Counted from the stretch's first letter, positions 48,797 to 60,038 are shown. The stretch is 64,000 bases of DNA from G963555815 sp965249615 [NCBI: bacterium] (GCA_965249615.1 CBDFMI010000005.1:635041-699040); one strand, 5' to 3'. The notes: generated by a model from the sequence alone, not told the origin. Translations and numbers: made by a program.

Positions 48797-49168
48797 CTAC
48801 TTCGGCCGCTTCGTCCCGTACTTAGAACGGCTCTGCTTGCGATCCTGAACACCCGCCGTGTCCAGGCAGCCGCGAATCACGTGATAGCGCACCCCGGGGA
48901 GGTCCTTGACCCGTCCCCCCCGGATAAGGACGATGGCATGTTCCTGCAGGTTGTGCCCCACCCCCGGGATATAAGTCGTTACCTCCATCCCATTGGTGAG
49001 TCTCACCCTCGCCACCTTGCGAAGGGCTGAGTTGGGCTTCTTGGGGGTGGAGGTGTAGACCCGGACACAAACCCCTCGCTTCTGTGGCGATCCCCGAAGG
49101 GCCGGGCTAAGCGTCTTTTTCTTCACCGGCGCGCGCCCGTGTCGAACCAACTGGTTGATAGTCGGCAC
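48797..49168 (-). CDS. rpsL: 30S ribosomal protein S12
   Basis: The start is GTG 49168 ([12 protein letters not shown]) with GGGAGAAAAGG upstream; a longer frame would run into rpoC. 123 residues. The decoding-site segments [12 protein letters not shown] and [12 protein letters not shown] keep the lysines whose change gives streptomycin resistance, so the sequence looks wild-type for that drug. Confidence 0.98.
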   Translation of the reverse strand: MPTINQLVRHGRAPVKKKTLSPALRGSPQKRGVCVRVYTSTPKKPNSALRKVARVRLTNGMEVTTYIPGVGHNLQEHAIVLIRGGRVKDLPGVRYHVIRGCLDTAGVQDRKQSRSKYGTKRPK

Positions 49169-49214
49169 CCTTTTCTCCCTTCCCCTGAAAACCCGAAAGC
49201 GCAGGAAACTTAGT

Positions 49215-49242
49215 AAGTTATTCCTTTTCTGGCCTGTGTCAA
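49215..49242 (-). promoter_or_regulatory. candidate promoter for rpsL, overlapping the rpoC stop
   Basis: A perfect TTGACA (49237-49242 on the complement) contains the rpoC TGA stop. Sixteen bases later comes TAACTT (49215-49220), a weak -10. Transcription would begin about 40 bases before the rpsL GTG. It would let the str/S10 genes be read independently of rpoBC. Confidence 0.45.
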
Positions 49243-52200
49243 GCCCCTCGTCCCCCCGCCAGGACCGCAACCTTTTCGGTCTTGCCAGTTTTATCGGTCT
49301 TTTCGGTCTTGCCAGTTTTATCGGTCTTATCGGTCTTATCGGTCTTAGCGGTCTTGTCGGTTTTATCGGATGCCTTGCCGGTCTTAGCGGATGCGGTCTC
49401 CTCCGGCGGCGGCTCTCTTGGCGGAGGCTCCGGCTCAGGCATCTGGGTGTTGAGGGTAAACTCCTGATAGCGGCGCGCGCCTGTCCCAGCCGGGATGAGA
49501 CGCCCCATGATGACGTTCTCCTTGAGGCCTCGCAGCCGGTCCACCATGCCGCTGACGCTGGCCTGGGTCAGGACGCGGGTCGTCTCCTGGAAGGAGGCGG
49601 CCGAGATAAAGCTGTCCGTGCTGAGAGAGGATCGTGTGACCCCAAGGAGCGTGGTCCGGCCCGTAGCCGGCGTCCCTTTCTTGGCCTGGACCCTGGCGTT
49701 CTCTCGCAGGAAAAGGTCCTTGGTGACCTGCTCGCCGATCAGGAAACCCGTATCCCCTGGGTCCTCAATGATAAGGCGCTTCAGCATCTGGCGGACGATT
49801 AGCTCGATGTGTTTGTCGTTAATGCCGACGCCCTGAAGGCGGTAGACCTCCTGGACCTCATTCACCAGATACTTTTGCAGCTCCTTCTCCCCAAGGACAT
49901 CCAGGATATCGTGGGGATTGACGGCCCCATCCATCAGGGCCTCCCCCGCGCGGATTCGATCCCCTTCATGGACATTCACGTGTTTACCACGGGGGATGAG
50001 ATACTCTCGTTCCTCTCCAGCATCGGTCACCACGAGGACCTTCCGCATCCCCTTCACAATGCCCCCGAGCTTAACGGTCCCGTCCACCTCAGCGATGGTG
50101 GCCTGCTCCTTGGGCTTTCGGGCCTCAAAGAGCTCGGCCACCCGGGGAAGTCCCCCCGTGATGTCCTTGGTCTTTGTGGTTTCCCTTGGGATCTTGGCGA
50201 TGACGTCCCCAGGAGAGAGGGTGTCGCCCTCCACGGCGGTGATGTGAGCCCCAACGGGTATAAGATAGCGGCCCGACGTCTTCTTGGCCTTATCCTTAAT
50301 CGAGATCCGAGGCTGGAGGCGCTCTTCGCCGTGCTCGACGATGACCTTCTGGGAGAGCCCGGTCACCTCATCGAGCTCCTCCTTCATGGTCACCCCTTCG
50401 ATGATATCTCCGAAGGCGATCCGGCCACCCACCTCTGTCAGGATGGACATGGTGTAGGGGTCCCACTCCACCAGCTTGTCACCTGGGCTGACCTTTTGAC
50501 CTTCTCGGAGCTTGATCCTGGCCCCGTAGACAACAGGGTAGTGCTCACGCTCTCGGCCCTGGTCGTCCTGGATGACAATGCTGCCGTTTCGGTTCATCAC
50601 GACCGTATCGCCATCTTTATTCTGAACTGTCCTCAGGTTCACGTAACGCAGGACACCACTCCTCTTGGCCTCCAGGGTGGTCTGTTCCACCACTCGGCTG
50701 GCGGTTCCCCCGATGTGAAAGGTCCGCATGGTGAGCTGGGTCCCCGGCTCGCCGATGGACTGGGCCGCCAAGACCCCGACGGCCTCGCCGATCTCGACCA
50801 GATTCCCAGTGGCTAGATTTCGGCCGTAGCACATGACGCAGACCCCAGACGGGGCCTCGCAGGTGATGACCGAGCGGATGAAGATCAGCTCAATGCCGCT
50901 GTTCTCGATCCTGTCGACAGCCTCCTCGTCAATCTCCTGGTTGGCGCGGATGAGGAACTCCCCAGTCAATGGGTCCTTGACGTCATGGAGGGCAATCCGG
51001 CCCAGGATCCGGTCTCCTAGGGGTTGGATGACCTCCCCACTCTCCACCAGGGCGCAGACCTCAATCCCGTTCAAGGTCCCGCAGTCGTCTCGGCTGATGA
51101 TGATGTCCTGGGCCACATCCACCAGGCGGCGGGTCAGGTAGCCCGAGTTGGCCGTTTTCAGCGCAGTGTCGGCCAGCCCCTTTCGGGCCCCGTGAGTCGA
51201 GATGAAGTACTGAAGGACCGTCAGGCCTTCCCGGAAGTTGGCCGTGATGGGGGTTTCGATAATGACCCCCGAGGGCTTCGCCATCAGGCCCCGCATCCCG
51301 GCGAGCTGGCGAATTTGCTGGGAGCTCCCCCGGGCTCCAGAATCGGCCATGATGAAAATGGGGTTGAAGTCTCCACTGCGGGAGACTTTGGTTCCCTCCC
51401 GCCCGGCGACGCCCGTCGTCACTTGCTCGTCTTCCTCCTCGAGCGCTCTGAACATCTCATCCGAGACCCGTTCGGTGACGTGGGCCCAAATGTCGATAAC
51501 CTTGTTGTAGCGCTCGCCATCGGTGATGAGTCCGTCCCGATACTGGCTCTCCACTTTCACCACCTCTTGCTGAGCCTCCTCCACGAGGGCGTCCTTCTGG
51601 GCGGGGATGTGCATGTCGTCGATGGCGATAGAGATCCCCGCCTGGGTGGCGTAGTGGAAACCAAGCTCCTTGAGGTCGTCCAGGAACCGCACTGTCCTGT
51701 CCTTGCCAACCCCCTTGTAGGCCCTGGAGACAAGCTGCGTGAGGGCCTTCTTGTTCATCTGTCGGTTGACCACCTCAAAGGAGAGCTGCTCTGGCAGGAC
51801 CTCATAAAGGAAGATCCGCCCAACGGTAGTCTTCACAAGTGCCCCGTTCATCCGCACCGAGATCCGAGCCTGAAGACCCACTTCCCCGTGGTCGTAGGCG
51901 ATCCGAACCTCACCGGGGTTCGAGAAAACCCTGTCCTCCCCCTTAGAGCCACCTCGCTGTTTGGTCAAATAGTAGCAACCCAGGATGATGTCCTGGTTAG
52001 GGACAGCCAGAGGGGCCCCGTCGGCCGGGGAGAGGATATTGTTGACGGACATCATGAGGACCTTGGCCTCCATCTGGGCCTCCACAGAGAGGGGCACGTG
52101 GACAGCCATCTGGTCCCCGTCGAAGTCGGCGTTGAAGGCGGCACAAACCAGGGGGTGGATCCGAATGGCCTTTCCCTCGACCAGGACGGGGTCAAAGGCT

Positions 52201-53519
52201 TGGAGCCCCAGGCGGTGGAGCGTGGGAGCACGGTTCAAGAGGACCGGATGATCCTGGATGACCTCGTCCAGGACATCCCACACCTCGGGAACCTCGTTCT
52301 CGACAAGGCGCTTTGCGCTCTTGATGGTGGTAATCAGCCCCTTTTCTTCAAGACGATTGTAAATGAATGGTTTGAAGAGCTCCAGGGCCATCTTCTTCGG
52401 AAGACCGCACTGGTTGAACTTGAGCTCGGGGCCCACCACGATGACGGAGCGGCCCGAATAGTCCACCCGCTTTCCGAGGAGGTTTTGACGAAAGCGTCCC
52501 TGCTTTCCCTTCAACATATCGCTCAGGGATTTTAGGGGCCGCTTATTGGGCCCCCTCAAGATGCGCCCCCGACGCCCGTTGTCAAAAAGGGCGTCCACGG
52601 CCTCCTGGAGCATCCGCTTCTCATTTCGGATGATGATCTCCGGGGCCCTAAGCTCCTGAAGGCGACTCAGGCGGTTATTGCGGTTGATGACCCGCCGGTA
52701 AAGATCGTTGAGGTCAGAGGTGGCAAACCGGCCCCCGTCTAGGGGAACCAGCGGCCTCAGTTCGGGGGGGATAACAGGAATGACCTCCAGCATCATCCAC
52801 TCCGGATGGTTCCCCGATTTCCGAAAGGCCTCAACCACCTTGAGGCGCTTGATGAGCTTCTTTCTTTTCTGGACCGAGTTGGTCTCCTGAACCTCCACCT
52901 TGAGTGAGGCGCTGGCCTTCTCCAGGTCGACTCGCTTGAGCAGCTCTCGAATGGCTTCGGCCCCCATGCCGGCCTTGAAGCCGTCCCCGCGCTCCTTCTT
53001 GAGGGTCCGATACTGCTCTTCTGTCAACAGGTCCTTCCCTTTGAGGGAGGCTTTCTTGGTGGGGGCTTTACCAGGATCTATGACGACGTAGTTTTCGAAA
53101 TAGAGGACCCGCTCAAGGTCCCTCAGGGACATGTCGAGGAGGTTTCCGATGCGGCTGGGGAGCCCCTTGAAGAACCAGACATGAGAGACGGGGCAGGCCA
53201 ATTCGATGTGACCCAGGCGCTCCCTTCGGACCTTGGAGAGGATAACCTCAACCCCGCACTTCTCGCACACGATCCCCCGGTGCTTCATGCGCTTGTATTT
53301 GCCGCAGATGCACTCCCAATCCTTCACGGGCCCGAAGATCCTGGCGCAAAACAGACCGTCGCGCTCCGGCTTGAAGGTCCGGTAATTGATGGTCTCCGGC
53401 TTCTTGACCTCCCCCGAGGACCAGGATCGGATCTTCTGTGGAGAGGCGATCTTGATCCGGATAGCATTAAAAGCGATAGGGTCTTTAGGCTTATCAAAAA
53501 GGTTCAGGATGCTTTCCAA
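49239..53519 (-). CDS. rpoC: RNA polymerase beta-prime subunit with repeat tail
   Basis: 1426 residues. The N-terminal zinc-binding domain has C70, C72, C85 and C88 ([15 protein letters not shown]). The catalytic Mg motif NADFDGD is present, as are the C-terminal zinc cysteines ([18 protein letters not shown]). The last 66 residues (bases 49242-49439) are extra: a Pro/Glu start and then Lys-Thr triplets such as [16 protein letters not shown]. rpsL follows. It is 27 bp after rpoB. Confidence 0.99.
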   Translation of the reverse strand: MESILNLFDKPKDPIAFNAIRIKIASPQKIRSWSSGEVKKPETINYRTFKPERDGLFCARIFGPVKDWECICGKYKRMKHRGIVCEKCGVEVILSKVRRERLGHIELACPVSHVWFFKGLPSRIGNLLDMSLRDLERVLYFENYVVIDPGKAPTKKASLKGKDLLTEEQYRTLKKERGDGFKAGMGAEAIRELLKRVDLEKASASLKVEVQETNSVQKRKKLIKRLKVVEAFRKSGNHPEWMMLEVIPVIPPELRPLVPLDGGRFATSDLNDLYRRVINRNNRLSRLQELRAPEIIIRNEKRMLQEAVDALFDNGRRGRILRGPNKRPLKSLSDMLKGKQGRFRQNLLGKRVDYSGRSVIVVGPELKFNQCGLPKKMALELFKPFIYNRLEEKGLITTIKSAKRLVENEVPEVWDVLDEVIQDHPVLLNRAPTLHRLGLQAFDPVLVEGKAIRIHPLVCAAFNADFDGDQMAVHVPLSVEAQMEAKVLMMSVNNILSPADGAPLAVPNQDIILGCYYLTKQRGGSKGEDRVFSNPGEVRIAYDHGEVGLQARISVRMNGALVKTTVGRIFLYEVLPEQLSFEVVNRQMNKKALTQLVSRAYKGVGKDRTVRFLDDLKELGFHYATQAGISIAIDDMHIPAQKDALVEEAQQEVVKVESQYRDGLITDGERYNKVIDIWAHVTERVSDEMFRALEEEDEQVTTGVAGREGTKVSRSGDFNPIFIMADSGARGSSQQIRQLAGMRGLMAKPSGVIIETPITANFREGLTVLQYFISTHGARKGLADTALKTANSGYLTRRLVDVAQDIIISRDDCGTLNGIEVCALVESGEVIQPLGDRILGRIALHDVKDPLTGEFLIRANQEIDEEAVDRIENSGIELIFIRSVITCEAPSGVCVMCYGRNLATGNLVEIGEAVGVLAAQSIGEPGTQLTMRTFHIGGTASRVVEQTTLEAKRSGVLRYVNLRTVQNKDGDTVVMNRNGSIVIQDDQGREREHYPVVYGARIKLREGQKVSPGDKLVEWDPYTMSILTEVGGRIAFGDIIEGVTMKEELDEVTGLSQKVIVEHGEERLQPRISIKDKAKKTSGRYLIPVGAHITAVEGDTLSPGDVIAKIPRETTKTKDITGGLPRVAELFEARKPKEQATIAEVDGTVKLGGIVKGMRKVLVVTDAGEEREYLIPRGKHVNVHEGDRIRAGEALMDGAVNPHDILDVLGEKELQKYLVNEVQEVYRLQGVGINDKHIELIVRQMLKRLIIEDPGDTGFLIGEQVTKDLFLRENARVQAKKGTPATGRTTLLGVTRSSLSTDSFISAASFQETTRVLTQASVSGMVDRLRGLKENVIMGRLIPAGTGARRYQEFTLNTQMPEPEPPPREPPPEETASAKTGKASDKTDKTAKTDKTDKTDKTGKTEKTDKTGKTEKVAVLAGGRGA
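49273..49326 (-). repeat. 27-bp tandem repeat in the rpoC 3' end
   Basis: Two perfect head-to-tail copies of a 27-bp unit (49273-49299 and 49300-49326) are followed by further copies of a 9-bp unit (TCGGTCTTA on the plus strand) to about 49375. They encode repeated Thr-Asp/Glu/Gly-Lys triplets, always in frame. Confidence 0.9.
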
Positions 53520-53546
53520 AACCGCTACCTCCTTTGGGCCGGCCCT

Positions 53547-56500
53547 TTAACTGCGAGCATCTCCCTTGCCGTCGTGCTCGATGAGCTCGACGTCCAGGGC
53601 AAGGCTCTGGAGCTCTTTCATGAGGACATTGAAGGACTCGGGCAGACTGGCCTCCAGGATGTTGTCCCCTTTGACAATGGATTCGTACATGCGGGTGCGA
53701 CCAGAGACGTCGTCGGACTTGACTGTGAGCATCTCCTGAAGGGTCTTGGCCGCCCCATAGGCCTCCAAGGCCCACACCTCCATCTCCCCCAGACGCTGTC
53801 CCCCGAATTGGGCCTTCCCGCCCAGGGGTTGCTGCGTCACCAGGGAGTAGGGGCCTGTGGATCGGGCGTGGATCTTGTCGTCGACCAAGTGGTGGAGTTT
53901 CATCATGTAGATGTAGCCCACCACCACCTTCTGGTCGAAGGGCTGCCCTGTTCTGCCGTCATGGAGAACGGTCTCACCCGAGTGGGGAAGCCCCGCCTTT
54001 TCCAACTCCGCCTCGACATCCTCCTCCTTGGCCCCGTCGAAAACCGGGGTAGAGTAGGAAATATCGAGGACCTTCGCCGCCCAGCCGAGGTGGGTCTCCA
54101 GGATCTGGCCTACGTTCATCCGGGAAGGAACCCCAAGAGGATTCAAGATCATCTCCACGGGGCGGCCGTCGGGCATGTAGGGCATATCCTCTTCGGGAAC
54201 GATGATGGAAACCACCCCCTTGTTGCCGTGGCGTCCCGCCATCTTGTCGCCCACCTGGAGCTTGCGCCGCATGGCCACATAGACCTTGACCAGTTTGATG
54301 ACCCCCGGGGGAAGCTCGTCTCCCTTCTGGAGCTTGGAAAGCTTCTCCTCCATGAGAGTTTCCAGGAGGCGGATTTGCTCCTGGGCCCCTCCCTCGATCT
54401 CCTGGATCATCTCCTGCACCTGGGGGTTCATGGCCTGGCGAATGGCCTGGAGACCCCGGTTGCTGAGATCCTCAAGGAGCCCTTCCTTCGCCACCGCCCC
54501 CCTAGAGAGGAGGACCTTCTTCGTGCGGGGGTCGACCACTCGGGACTGGACTGTCTTTCCGACCAAGATCTGGCAGGTTCGCTCCTTCTGATCTTCTTCG
54601 ACGATTCGGATCTCGTCCTGATAGTCCTTCGTAATGCGGGCGGTCTCGCTCTCCTCGATGCTCTGGGTGCGGCTGTCCTTGTCGCCTCCACGGCGGGTGA
54701 AGACCCTGACATCCACGACGGTCCCCTCAATCCCCGGCGGGATTGTGAGAGAAGAATCCCGGACGTCGCCCGCTTTTTCCCCGAAGATGGCCTTGAGGAG
54801 TTTCTCCTCCGGCGAGAGCTGGGTTTCCCCCTTGGGCGTCACCTTGCCGACCAGGAGGTCCCCAGGCCCAACGGTGGCCCCGATCCGAATGATGCCACTT
54901 TCGTCCAGGTCCTTGAGGGCCTCCTCTCCCACGTTGGGAATATCCCGGGTGATCTCCTCCTTGCCCTGCTTGGTGTCCCGGGCCTCCACCTCAAACTGCT
55001 CGATGTGGATGGAGGTAAACAGGTCCTCCTTGACCAACCTCTCGCTGACCACAACGGCGTCCTCAAAGTTGTAGCCCCGCCACGGCATGAAGCCGACCAG
55101 GACATTTCTTCCCAGGGCCAGCTCCCCGTGGTCGGTGGCCGAGCCATCGGCGATGACCTGCCCCTTCTTCACCTTCTTCCCCTCGGAGACGATGGGCCGC
55201 TGATTGATGCAGGTGTTCTGGTTAGACCGCTGGTACTTCGTCAAGGAGTAGATGTGAACTCCCGGGCCCGAGCCTCCCCCCCGGTCCGAACTGCGCACCA
55301 CAATACGGGAGGCATCGGCGCTCACCACCTCTCCGCCCTCCTTAGCGAGGACGACGGCCCCCGAGTCTCGCCCGGCGATGGCCTCCATCCCGGTCCCGAC
55401 CAAGGGGGCCTCAGGGCGAAGGAGGGGGACCGCCTGGCGTTGCATGTTGGAGCCCATCAGGGCACGGTTGGCGTCGTCGTTCTCCAGGAAGGGGATGAGG
55501 GCAGTGGCCACACTCACGAGTTGTTTGGGGGAGACGTCCATGTAGTCCACCTCCCCGGGCGCGACCATTTGGAACTCTCCCCCCTTGCGGGCTGAAATGG
55601 AATCGTTGACAAACTTCCCCGTGGAATCGACAGGGGCGTTGGCCTGGGCGATGACGTGTTTGTCCTCTTCAATGGCGGAAAGAAACTCCACCTCGTCCGT
55701 CACGCGCGTCTTCTTCACCTTCCGGTAGGGGGTCTCGATGAGGCCGAAGTCGTTGACCCGGGCGTAAGTCCCCAGGGAGGCAATGAGGCCGATATTGGGA
55801 CCCTCAGGGGTCTCGATGGGGCAGATCCGCCCGTAATGGGTGGGGTGGACATCTCGAACCTCAAAGCCCGCTCGCTCCCGTGTCAGCCCTCCCGGTCCCA
55901 AGGCGGAGAGCCTGCGCTTGTGAGTGATCTCGGAGAGGGGATTCGTCTGATCCATGAACTGAGAAAGCTGAGAGCTTCCAAAGAATTCCTTAACGGCTGC
56001 CATGATGGGTTTGGAGTTGACAAGGTCTCGGGGCATGGCAGATTCAAGGTCCTGAATGCTCATCCGCTCCCGAATGGCACGTTCCATCCGGACCAGCCCA
56101 ATCCGAAACTGGTTCTCCAGAAGCTCCCCCACAGAGCGCACCCGGCGGTTGGCGAGATGGTCAATATCGTCCACCGCCCCTTGCGCGTCGCGAAGGCCCA
56201 ATAGGTAGCGGACAGTTCCGACAATGTCCTCCACCGTGAGGGTCCGCTGGGTCAGGGGGAGATCGAGGCTGAGCTTGGTGTTGAGCTTCAGGCGGCCGAT
56301 GGGGGAGAGGTCGTAGCGCTTGGCATTAAAGAAGAGGTTGTCAAAGAGGGCACGGGATTTCTCCTTCGTGGGGGGATCCCCTGGACGAAGGCGCTTGTAG
56401 ATCTCCTGAAGGGCGTCCTCGGGCACACTCACCTTGTCGACCGCCAGGGTCTCCCGAAGGCAAGGGTCTACGCTCCGCTCACCCTGAGCGAGAACCCATA

Positions 56501-57602
56501 GGCGGCGGATCTTGTGCTCGGCTATTTGCGCGAGGACCTCGGGCGTGATCTCCGTGTTGGCCGCCAACAGAACTTCCCCTGTCTTCTCGTCTACGTGATC
56601 TCGGGCCAGGACAAGCCCCAGGAGGGCTTCGGGGTCCTGGGCGATGGCGTGCATCTTGAGGGCCACCATCCGCTCGTAGGACTTCCGGGTAATCTTCCGG
56701 TCCTTCTTCACCAAGAGATCCCCCGTCTTGGGGTCCGCCACGTCCTCCTTGGCCTTCTGGCCCACGATGAACTTGGAGAGCTTCTTTCGGAAGATCCGTT
56801 CCTTGGGGTCATAGAGGATCTCTTCTGTAGGATAGAAGTTGAAGAGGATGTCCTCCGTGGACAAGCCCAGGGCCCTCAGCAAGATGGTGCAGGAGAGCTT
56901 CCGCCGCCGGTCGATCCGCACATAGAGAACGTCCCGGGCGTCGAATTCAAAGTCGAGCCAGGAACCCCGGTAGGGGATGACCCTGGCCGAGAAGAGCGGC
57001 CTTCCGCTGGTGTGGCCCCTTCCCTTTTCGAGGCTGAAGAAGACCCCGGGAGAGCGATGCATCTGGCTTACGATGACCCGCTCGGTCCCGTTGAAGATGA
57101 AGGTTCCGGTCTCGGTCATGAGGGGGACCTCGCCCAGATAGACCTTCTGTTCTTTGATGTCTTTAATGAGGGGCTTCCCATCCGCCCCTTTCTCCGTCAC
57201 GCGCAGGCGCATGATGACCCGAAGGGGATCCCCATAGGACATTCCCCGTTGGCGGCACTCATCCACCTCATATTTGGGTCGATAGAAGACCTTCTCCCCG
57301 CACTGAGGGCACACCACTCCAGGCCCGCCGAGCCCCCTGAACTCCCCGCACCGGCACTCCCATATTCCAATCTCGTAGCCCACGTAGTCCAGGAAGGCCG
57401 TCTCGTTGAAGTCGCTGATGGGGAAGACACTCTGGAAGACATTCTCCAGCCCCTCGTTTTCTCGGCGCAAGGGGGTCACATCCCGCTGAAGAAAACGCTC
57501 ATAAGAGAGCCTTTGAACCCCGATGAGGTTCGGGATATCCATAATGGGGGCTATCCGAGCAAAACCGACCCGTTTACGCCCGTCGCTGGTCACGATGGCC
57601 AT
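53547..57602 (-). CDS. rpoB: RNA polymerase beta subunit with an inserted zinc ribbon
   Basis: 1351 residues, all beta-subunit landmarks present. The rifampicin region [12 protein letters not shown] with HKRRLSALG is wild-type, and so are [12 protein letters not shown] and [12 protein letters not shown]. Near the N-terminus, where E. coli reads YRLGEPVFDVQEC, this protein has about 28 extra residues (80-107) with C83, C85, C98 and C101. These form WECRCGEF and [10 protein letters not shown], with the same C-x-C-x12-C-x2-C spacing as the RpoC zinc domain. rpoC follows 27 bp later. Confidence 0.99.
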   Translation of the reverse strand: MAIVTSDGRKRVGFARIAPIMDIPNLIGVQRLSYERFLQRDVTPLRRENEGLENVFQSVFPISDFNETAFLDYVGYEIGIWECRCGEFRGLGGPGVVCPQCGEKVFYRPKYEVDECRQRGMSYGDPLRVIMRLRVTEKGADGKPLIKDIKEQKVYLGEVPLMTETGTFIFNGTERVIVSQMHRSPGVFFSLEKGRGHTSGRPLFSARVIPYRGSWLDFEFDARDVLYVRIDRRRKLSCTILLRALGLSTEDILFNFYPTEEILYDPKERIFRKKLSKFIVGQKAKEDVADPKTGDLLVKKDRKITRKSYERMVALKMHAIAQDPEALLGLVLARDHVDEKTGEVLLAANTEITPEVLAQIAEHKIRRLWVLAQGERSVDPCLRETLAVDKVSVPEDALQEIYKRLRPGDPPTKEKSRALFDNLFFNAKRYDLSPIGRLKLNTKLSLDLPLTQRTLTVEDIVGTVRYLLGLRDAQGAVDDIDHLANRRVRSVGELLENQFRIGLVRMERAIRERMSIQDLESAMPRDLVNSKPIMAAVKEFFGSSQLSQFMDQTNPLSEITHKRRLSALGPGGLTRERAGFEVRDVHPTHYGRICPIETPEGPNIGLIASLGTYARVNDFGLIETPYRKVKKTRVTDEVEFLSAIEEDKHVIAQANAPVDSTGKFVNDSISARKGGEFQMVAPGEVDYMDVSPKQLVSVATALIPFLENDDANRALMGSNMQRQAVPLLRPEAPLVGTGMEAIAGRDSGAVVLAKEGGEVVSADASRIVVRSSDRGGGSGPGVHIYSLTKYQRSNQNTCINQRPIVSEGKKVKKGQVIADGSATDHGELALGRNVLVGFMPWRGYNFEDAVVVSERLVKEDLFTSIHIEQFEVEARDTKQGKEEITRDIPNVGEEALKDLDESGIIRIGATVGPGDLLVGKVTPKGETQLSPEEKLLKAIFGEKAGDVRDSSLTIPPGIEGTVVDVRVFTRRGGDKDSRTQSIEESETARITKDYQDEIRIVEEDQKERTCQILVGKTVQSRVVDPRTKKVLLSRGAVAKEGLLEDLSNRGLQAIRQAMNPQVQEMIQEIEGGAQEQIRLLETLMEEKLSKLQKGDELPPGVIKLVKVYVAMRRKLQVGDKMAGRHGNKGVVSIIVPEEDMPYMPDGRPVEMILNPLGVPSRMNVGQILETHLGWAAKVLDISYSTPVFDGAKEEDVEAELEKAGLPHSGETVLHDGRTGQPFDQKVVVGYIYMMKLHHLVDDKIHARSTGPYSLVTQQPLGGKAQFGGQRLGEMEVWALEAYGAAKTLQEMLTVKSDDVSGRTRMYESIVKGDNILEASLPESFNVLMKELQSLALDVELIEHDGKGDARS

Positions 57603-57645
57603 TTCGCTCCTATCCCTTTGTCTTCTGTCCTTTGGAGATCAAAAA

Positions 57646-58185
57646 TCAGCTGACCTGCACCTCGGCTCCCACTTCCGTCAGTTGGCGCTTAATCTCCTCG
57701 GCCTCCTCCTTGGAGACCCCTTCCTTGACGGGCTTTGGGGCCTGATCAACAACTGCCTTGGCCTCCTTCAGGCCAAGACCCGTGAGGGCCCGGACCACCT
57801 TGATGACCTTGATCTTCTCCCCCCCTATGGCTTTCAGCGTGACGGTGAACGCCGTCTTTTCCTCTGCCGCAGGTTCCGCCCCGCCCCCTGACGCGGCCGC
57901 CGCCGCCACGGGCATCGCAGCGCTGACACCAAAGTGCTCCTCCAGCGCCTTGACCAAGTCCGCCAGCTCGAGGACCGTCATGCTCTCGACAGAGCGGATC
58001 AGCTCCTCCTGGGCAGGAGACCTTTCCACAGTCTTTTGGCTTGCCTTGGTGTCCTTAGGGGGTTCCGCACCCTTCTCCGCTTCCTCTTTCACTGCCTTTG
58101 GCGCTTTCTCTGTTTTCTCTTCTTTCTTTTCTTCCTTCACTTCTTCCTTCACTTCTTTCTTTTCTTCCTTCACCTCTTCGCTCAT
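57646..58185 (-). CDS. rplL: 50S ribosomal protein L7/L12 with long N-terminal extension
   Basis: 179 residues instead of about 125. The normal N-terminal dimerisation part starts near 57 ([20 protein letters not shown]). The Ala/Gly hinge and the factor-binding C-terminal domain ([20 protein letters not shown]) are intact. The first 56 residues (bases 58018-58185) are Lys/Glu-rich, for example [19 protein letters not shown]. The ATG has AGGAGAGG upstream. The stalk recruits EF-Tu, EF-G and IF2. Confidence 0.97.
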   Translation of the reverse strand: MSEEVKEEKKEVKEEVKEEKKEEKTEKAPKAVKEEAEKGAEPPKDTKASQKTVERSPAQEELIRSVESMTVLELADLVKALEEHFGVSAAMPVAAAAASGGGAEPAAEEKTAFTVTLKAIGGEKIKVIKVVRALTGLGLKEAKAVVDQAPKPVKEGVSKEEAEEIKRQLTEVGAEVQVS

Positions 58186-58209
58186 GACCCTCTCCTAAGG
58201 AGCTTTCTC

Positions 58210-58755
58210 CTACTCTGGTCCCGTCCCCGATGGGGGCGGGCTTCCCCCTTTATCCCGAATGGCGGCCAAGGTCCAAACCAGCCGCAACAGAAGACTTTGC
58301 AACACCCTCACCAAGCCCCCCATCGGGGCCTGAAGGCCACATAACAGTTGAGCCAGCAAGACATCCCGCGGCGGAAGGGTCGCAACCCGCTCCACTTCCT
58401 TGGAACTGATGAACCTTCCCTCAAAGAGCCCGCCAGTGACCTTAAGCCCCTCCCTTCCCCGGGAGAACTCCCGGAGGGCCTTGGCCGGGGCAACGATATC
58501 CCCTTCACAAAGGGCCACCGAGGTCGGCCCGGAAAACCCATCCTCCAGGATCTCAAAGAGAGTGCCTTTCAAGGCCCGGCGGGCGAGGGTGTTTTTCACC
58601 ACCTTGAGTTCAGCCCCCTCCGTCTCCAGAAGACGTCTAAGGGCCGTCATCTCTGCGACAGTCAGGCCTCGGAAATCCAAGAGGATGGCCGTCTCAGTCT
58701 GGGCGAAGCGGCTGTGAAGGTCTGCCACCAGCCCCTTTTTCTTCTCAGTCCCCAA
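58210..58755 (-). CDS. rplJ: 50S ribosomal protein L10
   Basis: 181 residues from TTG with GAGGAAGAGAG upstream; FAQTETAILLDFRGLTVAEM and VVKNTLARRALKGT are typical. The C-terminal helix carries L7/L12 dimers. Only 14 bases separate it from rplA, so there is no room for a classical L10 leader. Confidence 0.97.
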   Translation of the reverse strand: MGTEKKKGLVADLHSRFAQTETAILLDFRGLTVAEMTALRRLLETEGAELKVVKNTLARRALKGTLFEILEDGFSGPTSVALCEGDIVAPAKALREFSRGREGLKVTGGLFEGRFISSKEVERVATLPPRDVLLAQLLCGLQAPMGGLVRVLQSLLLRLVWTLAAIRDKGGSPPPSGTGPE

Positions 58756-58769
58756 AGCTCTCTCTTCCT

Positions 58770-59474
58770 CTAGCTAAGGTCGCTTGCCACCTGTTGATGG
58801 TCCACCCTGACGCCGGGACCCATCGTCGTAGAGATGGCGATCGTCCGAAGGTATTGCCCCTTGGTGGACGCTGGCTTCATCCGGATGATGGCCTCCAAAA
58901 GAGCGCTCGCGTTTTCCGCCAAAGCCTGCGTGGAAAAACTCGCTTTGCCCAAAGGGGCGTGGATGATCCCCGCCTTGTCCACGCGAAATTCCACCTTACC
59001 CGCTTTCACTTCCCGTACCATCCGGGCCACATCGAAGGAGACGGTCCCCGATTTGGGGTTGGGCATCAGACCGCGGGGCCCCAAGACCTTCCCCAGACGG
59101 CCGACGACCCCCATCAGATCCGGCGTCGCCACCGCCGTGTCAAAATCGAGCCATCCTCCCTGAATCTTCTCGATCATATCCTCGGCCCCCACAAAGTCCG
59201 CCCCCGCATCTCGGGCCTCCCCCTCTTTCTCTCCCTTGGCGAAGACCAAGACCCGTCTTTCTTTCCCGATCCCATGGGGGGGAACCAAGCTCCCCCGGAT
59301 CATCTGGTCGGCGTGACGAGCGTCTACGCCCAGGCGAACGGCTATCTCCACCGTCTCGTCAAATTTGGCCTTTGGCCCCGAGCAGGCTGTCTCGATGGCC
59401 TCTAGCAGAGGGTAGCGGCGGTCCTGGTCAACCTTGGTCGCCGCAGCCCGATACCGTTTGCCCGGTTTCGCCAT
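58770..59474 (-). CDS. rplA: 50S ribosomal protein L1
   Basis: Start at ATG 59474 ([18 protein letters not shown]) rather than an upstream TTG at 59486. 234 residues. Signature near [21 protein letters not shown]1 forms the mobile E-site stalk and often represses the rplK-rplA message. Confidence 0.97.
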   Translation of the reverse strand: MAKPGKRYRAAATKVDQDRRYPLLEAIETACSGPKAKFDETVEIAVRLGVDARHADQMIRGSLVPPHGIGKERRVLVFAKGEKEGEARDAGADFVGAEDMIEKIQGGWLDFDTAVATPDLMGVVGRLGKVLGPRGLMPNPKSGTVSFDVARMVREVKAGKVEFRVDKAGIIHAPLGKASFSTQALAENASALLEAIIRMKPASTKGQYLRTIAISTTMGPGVRVDHQQVASDLS

Positions 59475-59482
59475 GAGTCCCT

Positions 59483-59908
59483 TCAACCTTCCACTTCGAT
59501 GCCCATGCTGCGGGCCGTCCCCGCGATGATGCGAATCCCCGCCTCAATATCTTTCGCGTTCAGGTCGGCCATCTTCGTCTGAGCGACCTGTCGCAATTGC
59601 TCTCGGCTCACCTTGCCGACCTTCTCCCGGTTGGGTTCCTTGGACCCCTTGGCAATCCCCGCCACCTGCTTCAGCAGGACCGCTGCGGGAGGAGACTTGG
59701 TGACGAAGGTGAAGGACCGGTCGGAGTAGATGGTCAGGACCACAGGGATAATGGTCCCCTCCTGCCCCTGGGTCTGAGAGTTAAAGGCCTTGCAAAACTC
59801 CATGATGTTGACGCCATGCTGACCCAGAGCCGGTCCCACAGGGGGAGACGGGTTGGCCTGGCCGGCAGGGACCTGAAGCTTCACCGTCGCTAAGACTTCC
59901 TTGGCCAT
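59483..59908 (-). CDS. rplK: 50S ribosomal protein L11
   Basis: Start at ATG 59908 ([20 protein letters not shown]) with GAGGAACC upstream; a longer frame is non-conserved. 141 residues, the standard length, with [20 protein letters not shown] and the end [18 protein letters not shown]. Base of the factor-binding stalk. A terminator-like hairpin lies in the 130-bp gap before it. Confidence 0.97.
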   Translation of the reverse strand: MAKEVLATVKLQVPAGQANPSPPVGPALGQHGVNIMEFCKAFNSQTQGQEGTIIPVVLTIYSDRSFTFVTKSPPAAVLLKQVAGIAKGSKEPNREKVGKVSREQLRQVAQTKMADLNAKDIEAGIRIIAGTARSMGIEVEG

Positions 59909-59943
59909 CGGTTCCTCTTGACTTGAAGTTTGCCCTTGGGGCG

Positions 59944-59970
59944 AAAAGGCCTGCCTCTGAGAGGCAGGCC
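59944..59970 (-). terminator. Rho-independent terminator or attenuator between nusG and rplK
   Basis: On the minus strand GGCCTGCCTC pairs perfectly with GAGGCAGGCC around a 3-nt loop and is followed at once by TTTT. It lies after nusG (stop at 60039) and 36 bases before the rplK ATG. No promoter is visible after it, so read-through or antitermination is needed for rplK-rpoC. Confidence 0.65.
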
Positions 59971-60038
59971 GCAACCACAGAAGGGCCGGGGTCACTCCAC
60001 CCGTGACGAAGACAGACAGAAAGACTCCCAAAGCGACA

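Noticed and set aside
49273-49375. Short regular repeats resembling a CRISPR array
   Set aside because: There are no unique spacers. The unit is 9/27 bp, in frame within rpoC, and encodes Thr-x-Lys triplets.
49155-49802. A plus-strand frame encoding Gly-Leu-Ile repeats that looks like a membrane protein
   Set aside because: It is the reverse reading of the rpoC Lys-Thr repeats and overlaps the rpsL start. The hydrophobic look comes from the repeat composition.
51024-52535. A 503-codon antisense frame inside rpoC
   Set aside because: Same cause. The sense strand is fully explained by conserved RpoC; the antisense product is low-complexity and unlike any family.
53181-55595. An 804-codon open frame antisense to rpoC/rpoB
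   Set aside because: It is a shadow of strong G/C-ending codon bias in rpoC and rpoB. It has no recognisable domains, crosses the rpoB-rpoC junction and has no convincing ribosome binding site.
57758-58198. A Ser/Phe-rich plus-strand frame opposite rplL that resembles a secreted protein
   Set aside because: It is the complement of the Lys/Glu-rich L7/L12 extension (AAG/GAG read backwards gives Phe/Leu/Ser codons).
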